Part shown: piece by piece, positions 9,680-17,767 of the stretch | How the letters are laid out: the number at the start of each line of letters is the position of its first letter | How positions within the stretch are numbered: position 1 is the stretch's first letter | NCBI GenBank assembly: GCA_020073325.1 | Contig: JAIQFJ010000005.1 | Span: 1-40,908, forward strand | DNA from: Terriglobia bacterium | GTDB taxonomy: Bacteria; Acidobacteriota; Terriglobia; Bryobacterales; Bryobacteraceae | Reading direction: 5' to 3' | DNA: 40,908 nt | Translations under genes and position numbers: made by a program | The notes under the pieces: generated by a model | What the model saw: only the letters and a program-made list of their open reading frames with translations | The model's database searches: none | Told to the model about the DNA's origin: nothing

Positions 9680-12082
9680 ATGCGCGACATACGTTTCGGG
9701 TTCAGAATGCTGTGGAAATCGCCGGGGTTCACGGCGGTCGCGCTGGCGACGCTCGCTTTGGGGATCGGAGCGAACACCACCATTTTCAGCATCGTCAATT
9801 CGGTCCTGCTGCGTCCGCTTCCTTATGAGAAGCCGGACCGGATCGTGCAGGTGATGGATCGGAATCCATCCGCGGGTCCGGCGGTGATTACGTCGTCGGT
9901 TCCGAAATTCGAATTTCTGCGCGAGCACGCGCGCAGTTTCAACGCGGTGGCTGCGACAGGCTTCGGCAATTTTCAATTGTCGGGTCCCGCGACGGCCGCG
10001 CCGGCCGAAGCGATCGGAGCGCGTGTGTCAGCCGATTTCTTGCGCGTATTGGGCGCGCACCCGGCGATGGGGCGCGATTTTCTTCCCGAGGAGAGCACAC
10101 CGGGAGCGCTCCGCGTCGCCATCATCAGCGACGGCTTGTGGCAGAATCGTTTCTCGTCCAACCCGGCCGCGATCGGCCAGACGATCAGCGTCGATGGGGC
10201 GGCTACGACGATCATCGGCGTGATGCCCCCGGCGTTCGATTTCCCGAGCCAGACGGAAATCTGGGTTCCGCGCTATTTCGAGAACTCGGCAATCACGCCG
10301 GTGCAAGTCCAGCGCGGGGCCAGCATGTTGTACCTTTATGCGCGGTTGGCCGAGGGCGTCGATTCCGCGAGCGCGCTGGCGGAGGTGGAGACACTCACGC
10401 ATCAATACGACGAAAGCCATCCGGGGTTCGGCGATATCAACCGCGGCATGGCGATCGCCCCGCTGCGCGACACCGTGGTCAACAATGTCCGCCAGACGCT
10501 GATCGTGCTGCTGGGCGCGGTGGCGTTTGTGCTGCTGATCGCTTCGGCGAACGTCGCCAACCTGCTGCTGGCCAAGGCGATGGCGCGGCAGAAGGAAGTC
10601 GCGATTCGGGCCTCGCTTGGCGCAAGCCGCGCCCGTCTGCTGGTTCAATTCCTGACGGAGAGCGTGCTGCTGGCGATTTTGGGAGCAGGGCTCGGATTAC
10701 TGCTGTCGCTGTGGAGCATGCGATTCATCACCGCAATCGACCCGAGCATTCTACCCCGCGCGGGCGAAATTCACATCGATTTCGCCGTATTGCTGTTCAC
10801 GGTCGCGGTGGCGGCGGGCACGGGAATCCTCTTCGGATTGGGGCCGGCGCTGCATTCGTCGCGCATCGACCTGAACGAAGCGCTCAAGGTCAGCAGTCGC
10901 GGCGTTGTGTCGGGCGGCAGATTGCGGGGCGTGATGATCGCCTCGGAGGTCGCGCTGGCGATGGTGCTGCTCACCGGCGCCGGCCTGCTGATGCGGAGCT
11001 TCCTGCGGCTGGAAAGCGTCAACCCCGGCTTCGCTCCCGAAAATCTGACGACAATGCGGCTTTCTCTGGCAAGCGCGCGATATCCGCAACCCGAGCAGCG
11101 CGCGTCGTTTTATGACCACGTGCTGGAGCGGACCGCGTCCATCCCCGGCGTCCGCGCGGCGGTTCTAGCCAATGCGCTGCCCGTCAACGGCCCCTCCATC
11201 GGGTATTACTTCAACATCGAAGGACGGCCCACGCTTGAACCGACCAAGGCGCCGACGTTCTGGCTGGAGAGCATCAGCCCGAATTATTTCGAGGCCCTTC
11301 AGATTCCGCTGCGCTCCGGACGTTCGTTCACGGCGGCCGATCGCGCCGGAACGCCGCTGGTCGGCATCATCAGCGAAAGCATGGCGCGCCGCTTCTGGCC
11401 GAACGAAGATCCCATCGGCAAGCACATCGTCTATGCGCGCGAATCGATCACGGTGGAAATTGTCGGCGTCGCGGCCGATGTGAAAGTCTTCGGGCTGGGC
11501 AACAACGTTCTCAACAACCAGATGTATGTTCCGTATCGCCAGAAGCCGTTTCTGACGATGTTCCTGATCGCGCGCGGACCTGCCGCGGTGGCTTCGGCGG
11601 CGCGCCGGGAGATTCTGTCGATCGATGCCGATCAACCCGTCGCCAATATCCGCACCATGGAAAACGTCATCTCGGCGTCCGTCTCACAGCCGCGCCTGCG
11701 GACGATGCTGATCGGAGCCTTCGCGACGCTGGCGCTGATTCTCGCGGTGATCGGCATCGGCGGAGTGGTGGCGTGGTCGGTTTCGCAGCGGACCAACGAG
11801 ATCGGGATCCGCATGGCGCTCGGCGCGCGGCCGGCGGATATTTTCGCGATGATCATCCGCCAGTCGTTCACGATGATCGGCGCGGGACAGATCGCCGGGC
11901 TGATCGGTGCGTTCGCGCTTACCCGCGTGCTGGCGTCTTTCCTGTTCGGAATTTCTCCGGAAGATCCCGCGACATTCATCGGAGTGCTCGCGCTGCTGAG
12001 CGTCGTCGCGCTGGCGGCGTGCGCGTTTTCGGCGCGGCGCGCGTTGCGGATCGATCCGGTGATCGCGTTGCGGCGCGACTAG
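9680..12082 (+). CDS. ADOP-type ABC transporter permease (MacB/FtsX family) 2
   Basis: An 800-residue paralogue of the permease at 3133, with the same layout: DIRFGFRMLWKSPGFTAVA and first membrane helix (about 15-42), periplasmic MacB_PCD domain, FtsX domain 1 starting IASANVANLLLAKAMARQKE (about 280), second periplasmic domain, and FtsX domain 2 with TNEIGIRMALGARPAD (about 715). Sequence divergence from permease 1 is clear outside these motifs, so it is not a recent duplication. No ATPase is nearby. Members are presumed to act as mechanotransmission-type export or signalling permeases. The start ATG follows AGGATTGTAAGC at a loose distance, so SD pairing is weak. Confidence 0.9.
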   Translation: MRDIRFGFRMLWKSPGFTAVALATLALGIGANTTIFSIVNSVLLRPLPYEKPDRIVQVMDRNPSAGPAVITSSVPKFEFLREHARSFNAVAATGFGNFQLSGPATAAPAEAIGARVSADFLRVLGAHPAMGRDFLPEESTPGALRVAIISDGLWQNRFSSNPAAIGQTISVDGAATTIIGVMPPAFDFPSQTEIWVPRYFENSAITPVQVQRGASMLYLYARLAEGVDSASALAEVETLTHQYDESHPGFGDINRGMAIAPLRDTVVNNVRQTLIVLLGAVAFVLLIASANVANLLLAKAMARQKEVAIRASLGASRARLLVQFLTESVLLAILGAGLGLLLSLWSMRFITAIDPSILPRAGEIHIDFAVLLFTVAVAAGTGILFGLGPALHSSRIDLNEALKVSSRGVVSGGRLRGVMIASEVALAMVLLTGAGLLMRSFLRLESVNPGFAPENLTTMRLSLASARYPQPEQRASFYDHVLERTASIPGVRAAVLANALPVNGPSIGYYFNIEGRPTLEPTKAPTFWLESISPNYFEALQIPLRSGRSFTAADRAGTPLVGIISESMARRFWPNEDPIGKHIVYARESITVEIVGVAADVKVFGLGNNVLNNQMYVPYRQKPFLTMFLIARGPAAVASAARREILSIDADQPVANIRTMENVISASVSQPRLRTMLIGAFATLALILAVIGIGGVVAWSVSQRTNEIGIRMALGARPADIFAMIIRQSFTMIGAGQIAGLIGAFALTRVLASFLFGISPEDPATFIGVLALLSVVALAACAFSARRALRIDPVIALRRD

Positions 12083-12108
12083 CGTCCACGAACCCGGATT
12101 CTTCACTC

Positions 12109-12257
12109 GTAAGATGTCCCGGGAATTTCGACAGCGGCGCTACCCACTCGCTGCGCTCGTGGTTCTGTGGTCTGCACTGCAACCCCATCGCTGAGCACTG
12201 AACCGCGAACGCGAGTGAGCAGGTCCGTTCGCTTTCGAAATCGGCGGGACATCTTAC
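12109..12257. mobile_element. MITE-like element with 23-bp inverted repeats
   Basis: The left end, GTAAGATGTCCCG followed by 3 bp and ATTTCGA (12109-12131), is matched in inverted orientation by 12235-12257 (TCGAAAT, 3 bp, CGGGACATCTTAC): 20 of 23 positions pair. The 149-bp interval has no ORF. Its core contains GAACCGCGAACGCGAGTGAGC, reminiscent of the dispersed repeat at 428. This looks like a non-autonomous transposon or a remnant of an insertion sequence lying between ADOP 2 and the chitinase genes. No obvious target-site duplication was seen. Confidence 0.6.
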
Positions 12258-12476
12258 TAGGGCGAAATCCCCTCCCCTGTAGGCCCGCTTCCTAATGGTT
12301 CGCTCCCGCCATGCTCCGTATCATGGCTGAGTATTCGGACGAACAGTCGTAGCGTTCGCACCCGATTTCTCTAGCCAACGAAGTATCCTTGGCGCGACTC
12401 CCGCAGTTCGCATTGAGCTGAAGCATCGCTCTGCGCGTTCCCGCCGGAAGTGTGCGCGAAAACAAGAAAGGAATCA
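12258..12476 (+). other. 5' region of first chitinase gene
   Basis: 219 bp without a gene. It contains the 20-nt element shared with the second chitinase gene (12280-12299), a hairpin GCCATG-N8-CATGGC, another small hairpin GCCAA-N10-TTGGC, and a good ribosome-binding site AGAAAGGA 5-6 nt before the ATG. No known riboswitch consensus was recognised. Confidence 0.4.
12280..12299 (+). promoter_or_regulatory. Shared chitinase upstream element, copy 1
   Basis: TAGGCCCGCTTCCTAATGGT matches 14046-14065 at 17 of 20 positions. Both copies are on the coding strand, 177 and 182 nt before their respective GH18 start codons. Flanking sequence is not alignable, which points to a constrained cis element (promoter, operator or leader-RNA segment) rather than a simple duplication. 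Function is inferred only. Confidence 0.45.
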
Positions 12477-13898
12477 ATGAAAGTCGTCTGCTTTATTTTG
12501 CTCTCATGTTTCAGCGTTTACGGACAGTGGATCACTGGTTTTCTCGGCGCACAGAACGGCGTCCTCCCTCCTTCCAGAATTCCCTGGAGCAAGTACACCC
12601 ACATCATTCATTTCGCCGCCGCTCCCAATAGCGACGCGACCGTGGATCTGCATTACCTGGTCCCCAGCGAGATCGCCCAGGTGGTCGCCTCGCGCCCCAG
12701 CGGCAAAAAAATCATGTTCTGCCTGAAGGACAACGATTGGGATCTGAACGCGTTTCCCGCCGCCACTTCCTCCGGCCAGATCGCGACGTTCGTCGATAAT
12801 CTGGTCGCGTTCACGAATCAATACGGCTATGACGGAGTCGATATCGACTGGGAGGCGAACGTCGACGTCGGCCAATATACCGACCTCATCACGCGCCTGC
12901 GCGCCGCGATGCCGAACAAGACCATCACCATGGACGGCGGAAACTGGGGCAACATCTGGACCGTCGCCGCGAACACGGCCTCCGCGCTCGATCAGGTCAA
13001 CATCATGTGCTACGACCTGGATGGCGCGAGCAACGGCTATTCCTGGTTCGACGACGCGCTGTTTCAAAACGGCAACCCGAACCTGCTGACCTGCGACTGG
13101 CGCATGCGGCCGTTTCTCAACGCGGGTGTCCCGCCGGCGAAAATCGGCATCGGCATTCCGTTCTACGGCCGGCGCTGGACCGGCATCGCGCTCCCGCTGA
13201 TCAACGGACTCTTTTCGCAAAGCACGTTCTTCTACCGCGACCTCGCCGTGGACACCACGCGCTTCCAGCCGCAATACCAGATGTACGACAACACATACAA
13301 ATCGAACTATCTGAGTATTCCCTCCATGGGAGAATTCGATTCCTACGTCGGGCCGGAACACATTCGCGATACCGTTGCCTGGCAGCGATCGGCCGGGCTC
13401 GGCGGATTCATGACGTATACGCTCGATTACGAATTCATCGCCAGCCGAAGCGGGGATGCGGCCTCGCCGCTTTCGACCGCGCTCGCGGCGGAGGTGTTCG
13501 GATCGGGCTCCGCGCCGGCCCCTGCACCGTCGCCCGCTCCTGCTCCGGCTCCCACGCCAACTCCCGCGCCCGCGCCTGCTCCCGCTCCTGCTCCGGCGCC
13601 GTCCGCCGCTGGACCGGTCATCGTGAGCGCAACTCCGCTCGGCCTGCTCTCTTCGCCCATGAGTTCGACGCTCGCAACGATCGTCACAAACGTCGCGGCG
13701 ACGTGCCGCTACTCGGCGGTCCAGGGTGTCGATTTCTCCAACATGCAGGGGATGTTCATGGATCAGGGGACCTCGCACGTCACCACTCTTTCCAACCTGA
13801 CGCCGGGTCCAAACACTTTCTACGTCCGATGTCAGGACACCAGCGGCAACACGAACAGCAGCGATTTCTTCTGGTGGATGAACCTGCCGGGTAACTGA
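12477..13898 (+). CDS. Secreted GH18 chitinase-like protein 1
   Basis: A 473-residue secreted glycoside hydrolase family 18 protein. The signal peptide is MKVVCFILLSCFSVYGQ. The catalytic TIM barrel (about 18-342) contains HIIHFAA, the active-site motif DGVDIDWE (D119, D122, D124, catalytic E126), the substrate-contact segment VNIMCYDLD (about 174-182) and IGIGIPFYGRRW. A Pro-Ala-rich linker of about 33 residues (346-378) joins a C-terminal module of about 95 residues that resembles an Ig/FnIII-like fold with two Cys. Family members cleave chitin or peptidoglycan-like beta-1,4-GlcNAc polymers with substrate-assisted retention. Start ATG 12477 has AGAAAGGA upstream and gives a clean signal peptide. 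An intrinsic terminator follows the gene, so it appears monocistronic. Confidence 0.92.
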   Translation: MKVVCFILLSCFSVYGQWITGFLGAQNGVLPPSRIPWSKYTHIIHFAAAPNSDATVDLHYLVPSEIAQVVASRPSGKKIMFCLKDNDWDLNAFPAATSSGQIATFVDNLVAFTNQYGYDGVDIDWEANVDVGQYTDLITRLRAAMPNKTITMDGGNWGNIWTVAANTASALDQVNIMCYDLDGASNGYSWFDDALFQNGNPNLLTCDWRMRPFLNAGVPPAKIGIGIPFYGRRWTGIALPLINGLFSQSTFFYRDLAVDTTRFQPQYQMYDNTYKSNYLSIPSMGEFDSYVGPEHIRDTVAWQRSAGLGGFMTYTLDYEFIASRSGDAASPLSTALAAEVFGSGSAPAPAPSPAPAPAPTPTPAPAPAPAPAPAPSAAGPVIVSATPLGLLSSPMSSTLATIVTNVAATCRYSAVQGVDFSNMQGMFMDQGTSHVTTLSNLTPGPNTFYVRCQDTSGNTNSSDFFWWMNLPGN

Positions 13899-13940
13899 GA
13901 GCCCCCAAAATCAACGTCGGGCGGACCGTCCGCCTTCGCA

Positions 13941-13988
13941 GCGCGAATTCACGAATACCTCTCCCGAGGCCGTGAATTCGCGCTTTTT
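13941..13988 (+). terminator. Intrinsic terminator after GH18 gene 1
   Basis: A perfect 13-bp stem, GCGCGAATTCACG (13941-13953) with CGTGAATTCGCGC (13971-13983), has a 17-nt loop and is followed directly by TTTTT. It lies 42 bp after the stop codon. Confidence 0.85.
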
Positions 13989-14023
13989 CGTTTGCATTGC
14001 GGCCCTGCAAAACTTTTTTGCGA

Positions 14024-14091
14024 TAGGGTCAATACAGCCTGACCCTAGGGCCGGTTCCTGATGGTAGCGAATGGCAAAGGTAAGTACCATC
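14024..14091 (+). other. Hairpin-rich leader of second chitinase gene
   Basis: Within the 349-bp gene-free stretch 13899-14247 there are two consecutive perfect hairpins: TAGGGTCA-N8-TGACCCTA (14024-14047) and GATGGTA-N18-TACCATC (14060-14066 with 14085-14091). The shared 20-nt element spans the junction between them. The arrangement could be an operator followed by a structured 5' leader. It did not match the GEMM, TPP, cobalamin, SAM or glycine riboswitch signatures I know. Nothing else was recognised in the stretch apart from the terminator of the preceding gene. Confidence 0.4.
14046..14065 (+). promoter_or_regulatory. Shared chitinase upstream element, copy 2
   Basis: TAGGGCCGGTTCCTGATGGT, 17/20 identical to the element at 12280-12299 and on the same strand. 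Its first two bases belong to the right arm of the TAGGGTCA hairpin and its last six form the left arm of the GATGGTA hairpin, so the region may act as folded RNA or as overlapping protein sites. Confidence 0.45.
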
Positions 14092-14247
14092 GACATGTAG
14101 TTAACGTTTCCGCAGGCCGAGTGGTACCGAGTCCTGCTGCTTTTGAAAAACCAGCCCTCCTCTTGAAAGCGCGCCACTCATCCCCTGCCCGCGTCGCGTC
14201 GCCGGCGCTCTTTTAGCAAGACCAGAAAGAAAGGGTTTAGTCTGTCT

Positions 14248-16575
14248 ATGTACTCAGGGAGTATTCTGTCCGTTTCGCGGGCGTGGAGATATTTCACGCT
14301 AAGCGCCGCCGCGCTGTTATCGATGAGCTTTCCGATCAAGGCTCAATGGGTCACGGCTTATTACATCAATACAAGCATTTACGTGAACGATATTCCGTGG
14401 TCCAAGGCGACCCACGTGGTCGACCTCGGCGTGAGTCCGTCGAGTTCGTCGGGAAATATCGCCGGCATCGCCGGTTCCGACGCCGACGCCTTCACGGCCG
14501 CCGCACATGCCAACGGAAAGAAGGCGCTGTTATGCGTCCGCGACGCGGATGGCAACATCGGCCTGTTCGGTTCCGCCATCACCAACAACCTGAGCGGATT
14601 CGTCGGCAACATCGTGAGTTTCGTGAACGCGCACAATTACGACGGCGTGGACCTCGATTGGGAAGCCGGAAATTTCAACGGCCCCGACGCGGCGAACTAC
14701 ACGAATTTCATCGCGGCACTCCGCAGCGCGCTGGGATCGGGCAAGCTGATCACGATGGCCGCCTACTGGAATTACGGCCTTGCCAATGTCGTGCAGAACA
14801 GCAGTTCGCGCCTGAACCAGGTCAACGTGATGTGCTACGACATGGACCAGTGGAATAGCGACGTCTATTACAACCTGGCGACGACGCTCGCCGCCGGCGA
14901 CACGACGCACAATTCCTGCGCCACGCAGGCCGCGAATTTCGCTGGCTATATTCCCGCCGCGAAAATCGGCCTCGGGATTCCCTTCTACGGCCGCGTGTGG
15001 ACCGGCTGCGCCGATTCAGCCTGTTCCGACGGCTTGCACAACCTGCTTCAAACCTGGAGTAGTCAGAACAACAACCCCATCGCCTATCGCGACCTGGTTG
15101 CCTCCAGCTACTGGTCGCAGCCGCATCAATGGGATGCGACGCGCGGCGCAAGCTATATTTCGATCAACGGATCGGGATCTTCGGGCGACCGGTTTATTTC
15201 CTACACCGACAGCCAGCAGATCAATTCCATGGTTCAGTTGATGCGCTCCGGCGGGTACGGCGGAATTATGGAATACGAAGTGGACTACGATTTCATGTCG
15301 AACCAGACCGGCGATGCGCGTCATCCGCTGGCAACCGCGGCATGGGCCGCCGTCTTCGGGTCGACCTCGACGCCGAGCACTCCGTCGACACCCACGGTGT
15401 CGGCGCCGGTGGTTTCTTCGGGATCGCCCAGCGGTACGCTGCCGGCGACCACGACGCAGGCAACGATGACGGTCGCAACGAATGAAAACGCGACCTGCAA
15501 ATATGCAACGACGGCGGGAACCGCGTACTCGTCGATGCCTTCGACCTTCTCCACCACGGGCGGCACCGCGCATTCCACCGCTCTTTCGGGGCTGACCAGC
15601 GGCCGGACGTACACCTATTACATCCGCTGCGCCAGCAGCGGGGTCGCGGATACCACCGACTATCAGGTGTCATTCGCCACCGCCGCGCCGCCGACGATCA
15701 GTTCCGGCGTCACGCTGACTCCGTCCTCGGGCTCCGGCTATAGCCAGAACTTCACCGCGCAAGTGATCGACGCGAACGGAGCCTCCGCGCTCACGCAGGT
15801 CGATCTGATCATCGGCTCGGTGGGGACCACGAATAGCTGTTGGGCCGAATACGCCCCGGCAACGCGGACGATCTATCTTCGCGATAACAATAACAACTGG
15901 ATGCCGGCCGCGCTCGGCTCTTCGACCGTGCTACAGAACAGCCAGTGTTCGCTGAATGCCGGTTCGTCCAGCGCCGCGACTTCGGGTGCCGGCACACAGC
16001 TCAACGTGAACTTCGCCATGAGCTTCACATCGTCATACGTAGGCGCGCAGCCGCTGGTGACGTTCGTGGCCGATTCCAGCAATTGGCTGACGGGCTTCGT
16101 GACCGAAGGAACCTACAACGTCACGGCTCCACCGGTTGTGGCCGGGATGTCTCTCTCGCTCAGCCCCGCGAGCGGCGCGGGAAGCTCCGCCAAGTTTGTG
16201 ATGAAGGCGACCGACTCGGCCGGCTATGCGTCGGTCCAGCAGTTGAACCTCTTCATCGGCAGCAACCTCGGCGACGCCAATCAGTGCTACATGGACTACG
16301 AAGCGTCGTCGCGCACGCTGTACCTGATGTCGAGCGACAACAGCCACTGGATGCCGGGCACCGTGGGAAGCCAAACGACGCTGATTAACAATCAGTGCGC
16401 GATTCATCTGTCCCAGGTCCTGGTGGTGGGATCGGGCAACACACTGACGGTCACCATTCCGGTGGCGCTCAATCCGTCCACGTTCAGAGGCGCGAAGTCG
16501 GTCCTCACCTTCGGCGCCGACGCCGCCGGTCAAGTAAGCGGCTGGCGTCAGGCCGGAACGTGGACCGTACAGTAA
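14248..16575 (+). CDS. Secreted multidomain GH18 chitinase-like protein 2
   Basis: A 775-residue secreted protein. The signal sequence ends near PIKAQ (about 33). The GH18 barrel (about 34-370) has DGVDLDWE (D132, D135, D137, catalytic E139), VNVMCYDMD and IGLGIPFYGRVW. A Thr/Ser/Pro linker leads to an Ig-like domain (about 385-480, two Cys). Two copies of a module of about 115 residues follow (about 485-630 and 635-775). Each contains a V/L-DL/NLFIG segment, a Cys about 10 residues later, a TRT/SRTxYL..DN..WMP strand and a second Cys, implying one disulfide per repeat. Such repeats are probably adhesive or carbohydrate-binding. The start ATG follows AAAGGG at a somewhat long spacing. A strong terminator follows. 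The catalytic domain is closest to the protein at 16644. Confidence 0.92.
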   Translation: MYSGSILSVSRAWRYFTLSAAALLSMSFPIKAQWVTAYYINTSIYVNDIPWSKATHVVDLGVSPSSSSGNIAGIAGSDADAFTAAAHANGKKALLCVRDADGNIGLFGSAITNNLSGFVGNIVSFVNAHNYDGVDLDWEAGNFNGPDAANYTNFIAALRSALGSGKLITMAAYWNYGLANVVQNSSSRLNQVNVMCYDMDQWNSDVYYNLATTLAAGDTTHNSCATQAANFAGYIPAAKIGLGIPFYGRVWTGCADSACSDGLHNLLQTWSSQNNNPIAYRDLVASSYWSQPHQWDATRGASYISINGSGSSGDRFISYTDSQQINSMVQLMRSGGYGGIMEYEVDYDFMSNQTGDARHPLATAAWAAVFGSTSTPSTPSTPTVSAPVVSSGSPSGTLPATTTQATMTVATNENATCKYATTAGTAYSSMPSTFSTTGGTAHSTALSGLTSGRTYTYYIRCASSGVADTTDYQVSFATAAPPTISSGVTLTPSSGSGYSQNFTAQVIDANGASALTQVDLIIGSVGTTNSCWAEYAPATRTIYLRDNNNNWMPAALGSSTVLQNSQCSLNAGSSSAATSGAGTQLNVNFAMSFTSSYVGAQPLVTFVADSSNWLTGFVTEGTYNVTAPPVVAGMSLSLSPASGAGSSAKFVMKATDSAGYASVQQLNLFIGSNLGDANQCYMDYEASSRTLYLMSSDNSHWMPGTVGSQTTLINNQCAIHLSQVLVVGSGNTLTVTIPVALNPSTFRGAKSVLTFGADAAGQVSGWRQAGTWTVQ

Positions 16576-16605
16576 CTTCGATTCTCTACTGAAACAGAGA
16601 GCCTT

Positions 16606-16641
16606 GGGAGGCGGCCGGCAACGGCTGTCTCCCTTTTTTTT
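16606..16641 (+). terminator. Intrinsic terminator after GH18 gene 2
   Basis: The stem GGGAGGCGGCC / GGCTGTCTCCC (11 bp including two G-U pairs) with loop GGCAAC is followed by eight T. It ends 2 bp before the stop codon of the convergent GH18 gene 3. The T tract is only on the plus-strand side, so it serves gene 2. Confidence 0.85.
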
Positions 16642-16643
16642 AT

Positions 16644-17741
16644 TTATTGCGAGCCGAACACCGCCGAGTAAACCGCCGCGGCCAGCGGATGGCGCGCGTC
16701 ACCCTGTTGCGAGGCAAAGAAGTCGTACTGAAGCTCGTATTCCATCACACCTCCATAGCCGCGGTTATTCATCAGTTGCACGATGGACCCGATCTGTTGG
16801 GCGTCGGTGTAGCTGATGAACCGGTCGTTGAGCGAGCCGTTTTGATCGATCGAGATATAGCTTGCTCCGCGCGCCGCATCCCAACTGTGCGGAGCAGACC
16901 AGTAGCTGGAAGCGACCAGCTTGTTATAGTGCATCGTCTTTTGGGTGGGGTTCGCAAACCAGACCTGCAGCGGGTCGTGCAGGCCGTCATTGCAGAAAAT
17001 ATCGGCGCATCCGGTCCACATACGTGCGTAGAATGGAATTCCCAATCCGATTTTCGACGCCGGAACATATCCCGAAAAATTGCCGGCCTGGGTGGCGCAG
17101 CTATTGTGAGTGGTATCGCCCGACGCGCTATAAGTCGCCGTGTTGAAATACAGATCGCTGTTATATTGATCCATGTCGTAACACATGACGTTGACCTGAT
17201 CGAGATTCGACACCGTTCGCTGCACCACGGAAGCGAGCCCATACTGCCAGTACACGGAAATCGTCATGATCTTTGTGGGACCAAGCAGATTTCTTAATTC
17301 CATGATCAGGTTGATGTAATTATTCTGGTCGATCAGGCCGTTATAGTTTCCAGCCTCCCAGTTCAGATCGACTCCGTCGTAATTATGGGCCTGCACGAAC
17401 GACGCGACGTTGTTCGCGAAGCCGTTGAGGTTATTTCTCAGCACGGTGGAAAACAACGAGATGATCGAATTGTTATCGCGGACGCAGAGCAGCGCTTTAA
17501 CCCCCGCCTGGTGAGCCGCCGCGGTGAATGCGTCGGCGCTGGCTGGATCCACGGTCGTGATCCCCCCGGCGGGATCGGACGGATTAATCGCGAAATGGAT
17601 GACATGCGTCACCTTGGACCACGGGATATCGTTAAGCGACATGCTGCCGTCCATATAGTAAGCTGTGATCCACGGTTGAGCTTCCGCGGAAATGCTAAGT
17701 GGAAGAGAAGCCAGGAAAAAGAAAGCCATCGTGTGCGACAT
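16644..17741 (-). CDS. Secreted GH18-like protein 3 with altered catalytic motif
   Basis: A 365-residue single-domain GH18 protein with signal peptide MSHTMAFFFLASLPLSISA. It is clearly paralogous to the barrel of the 14248 protein (shared HNYDGVDL, VNVMCYDMDQ, GDTTHNSCATQA, SKIGLGIPFYARMWTGCAD). The active-site motif reads DGVDLNWE: the general acid E129 is present, but the third Asp is Asn (N127, codon AAC at 17361-17363). In characterised chitinases this Asp positions the substrate acetamido group, and Asn there sharply lowers activity, so this may be a weak enzyme or a chitin-binding lectin. It has no linker or accessory modules. Start choice is uncertain: ATG 17750 and TTG 17762 are in frame. 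It begins 26 bp after the glycosyltransferase stop, so co-transcription is likely. Confidence 0.9.
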   Translation of the reverse strand: MSHTMAFFFLASLPLSISAEAQPWITAYYMDGSMSLNDIPWSKVTHVIHFAINPSDPAGGITTVDPASADAFTAAAHQAGVKALLCVRDNNSIISLFSTVLRNNLNGFANNVASFVQAHNYDGVDLNWEAGNYNGLIDQNNYINLIMELRNLLGPTKIMTISVYWQYGLASVVQRTVSNLDQVNVMCYDMDQYNSDLYFNTATYSASGDTTHNSCATQAGNFSGYVPASKIGLGIPFYARMWTGCADIFCNDGLHDPLQVWFANPTQKTMHYNKLVASSYWSAPHSWDAARGASYISIDQNGSLNDRFISYTDAQQIGSIVQLMNNRGYGGVMEYELQYDFFASQQGDARHPLAAAVYSAVFGSQ

Positions 17742-17767
17742 AGATCCCATTTCTTTCTGCAATCATT

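Noticed and set aside
13510-13612. Tandem repeat or CRISPR-like array
   Set aside because: The repetitive GCTCCTGCTCC-type sequence encodes the Pro-Ala linker of GH18 protein 1 in frame; there are no spacers.
14024-14091. c-di-GMP (GEMM) riboswitch before the chitinase gene
   Set aside because: The region has hairpins and a GGCAAAGG stretch, but lacks the GEMM core arrangement (paired GGCAAACC / GACGCAAAGCC with a tetraloop-receptor layout), so I list only an unassigned leader.
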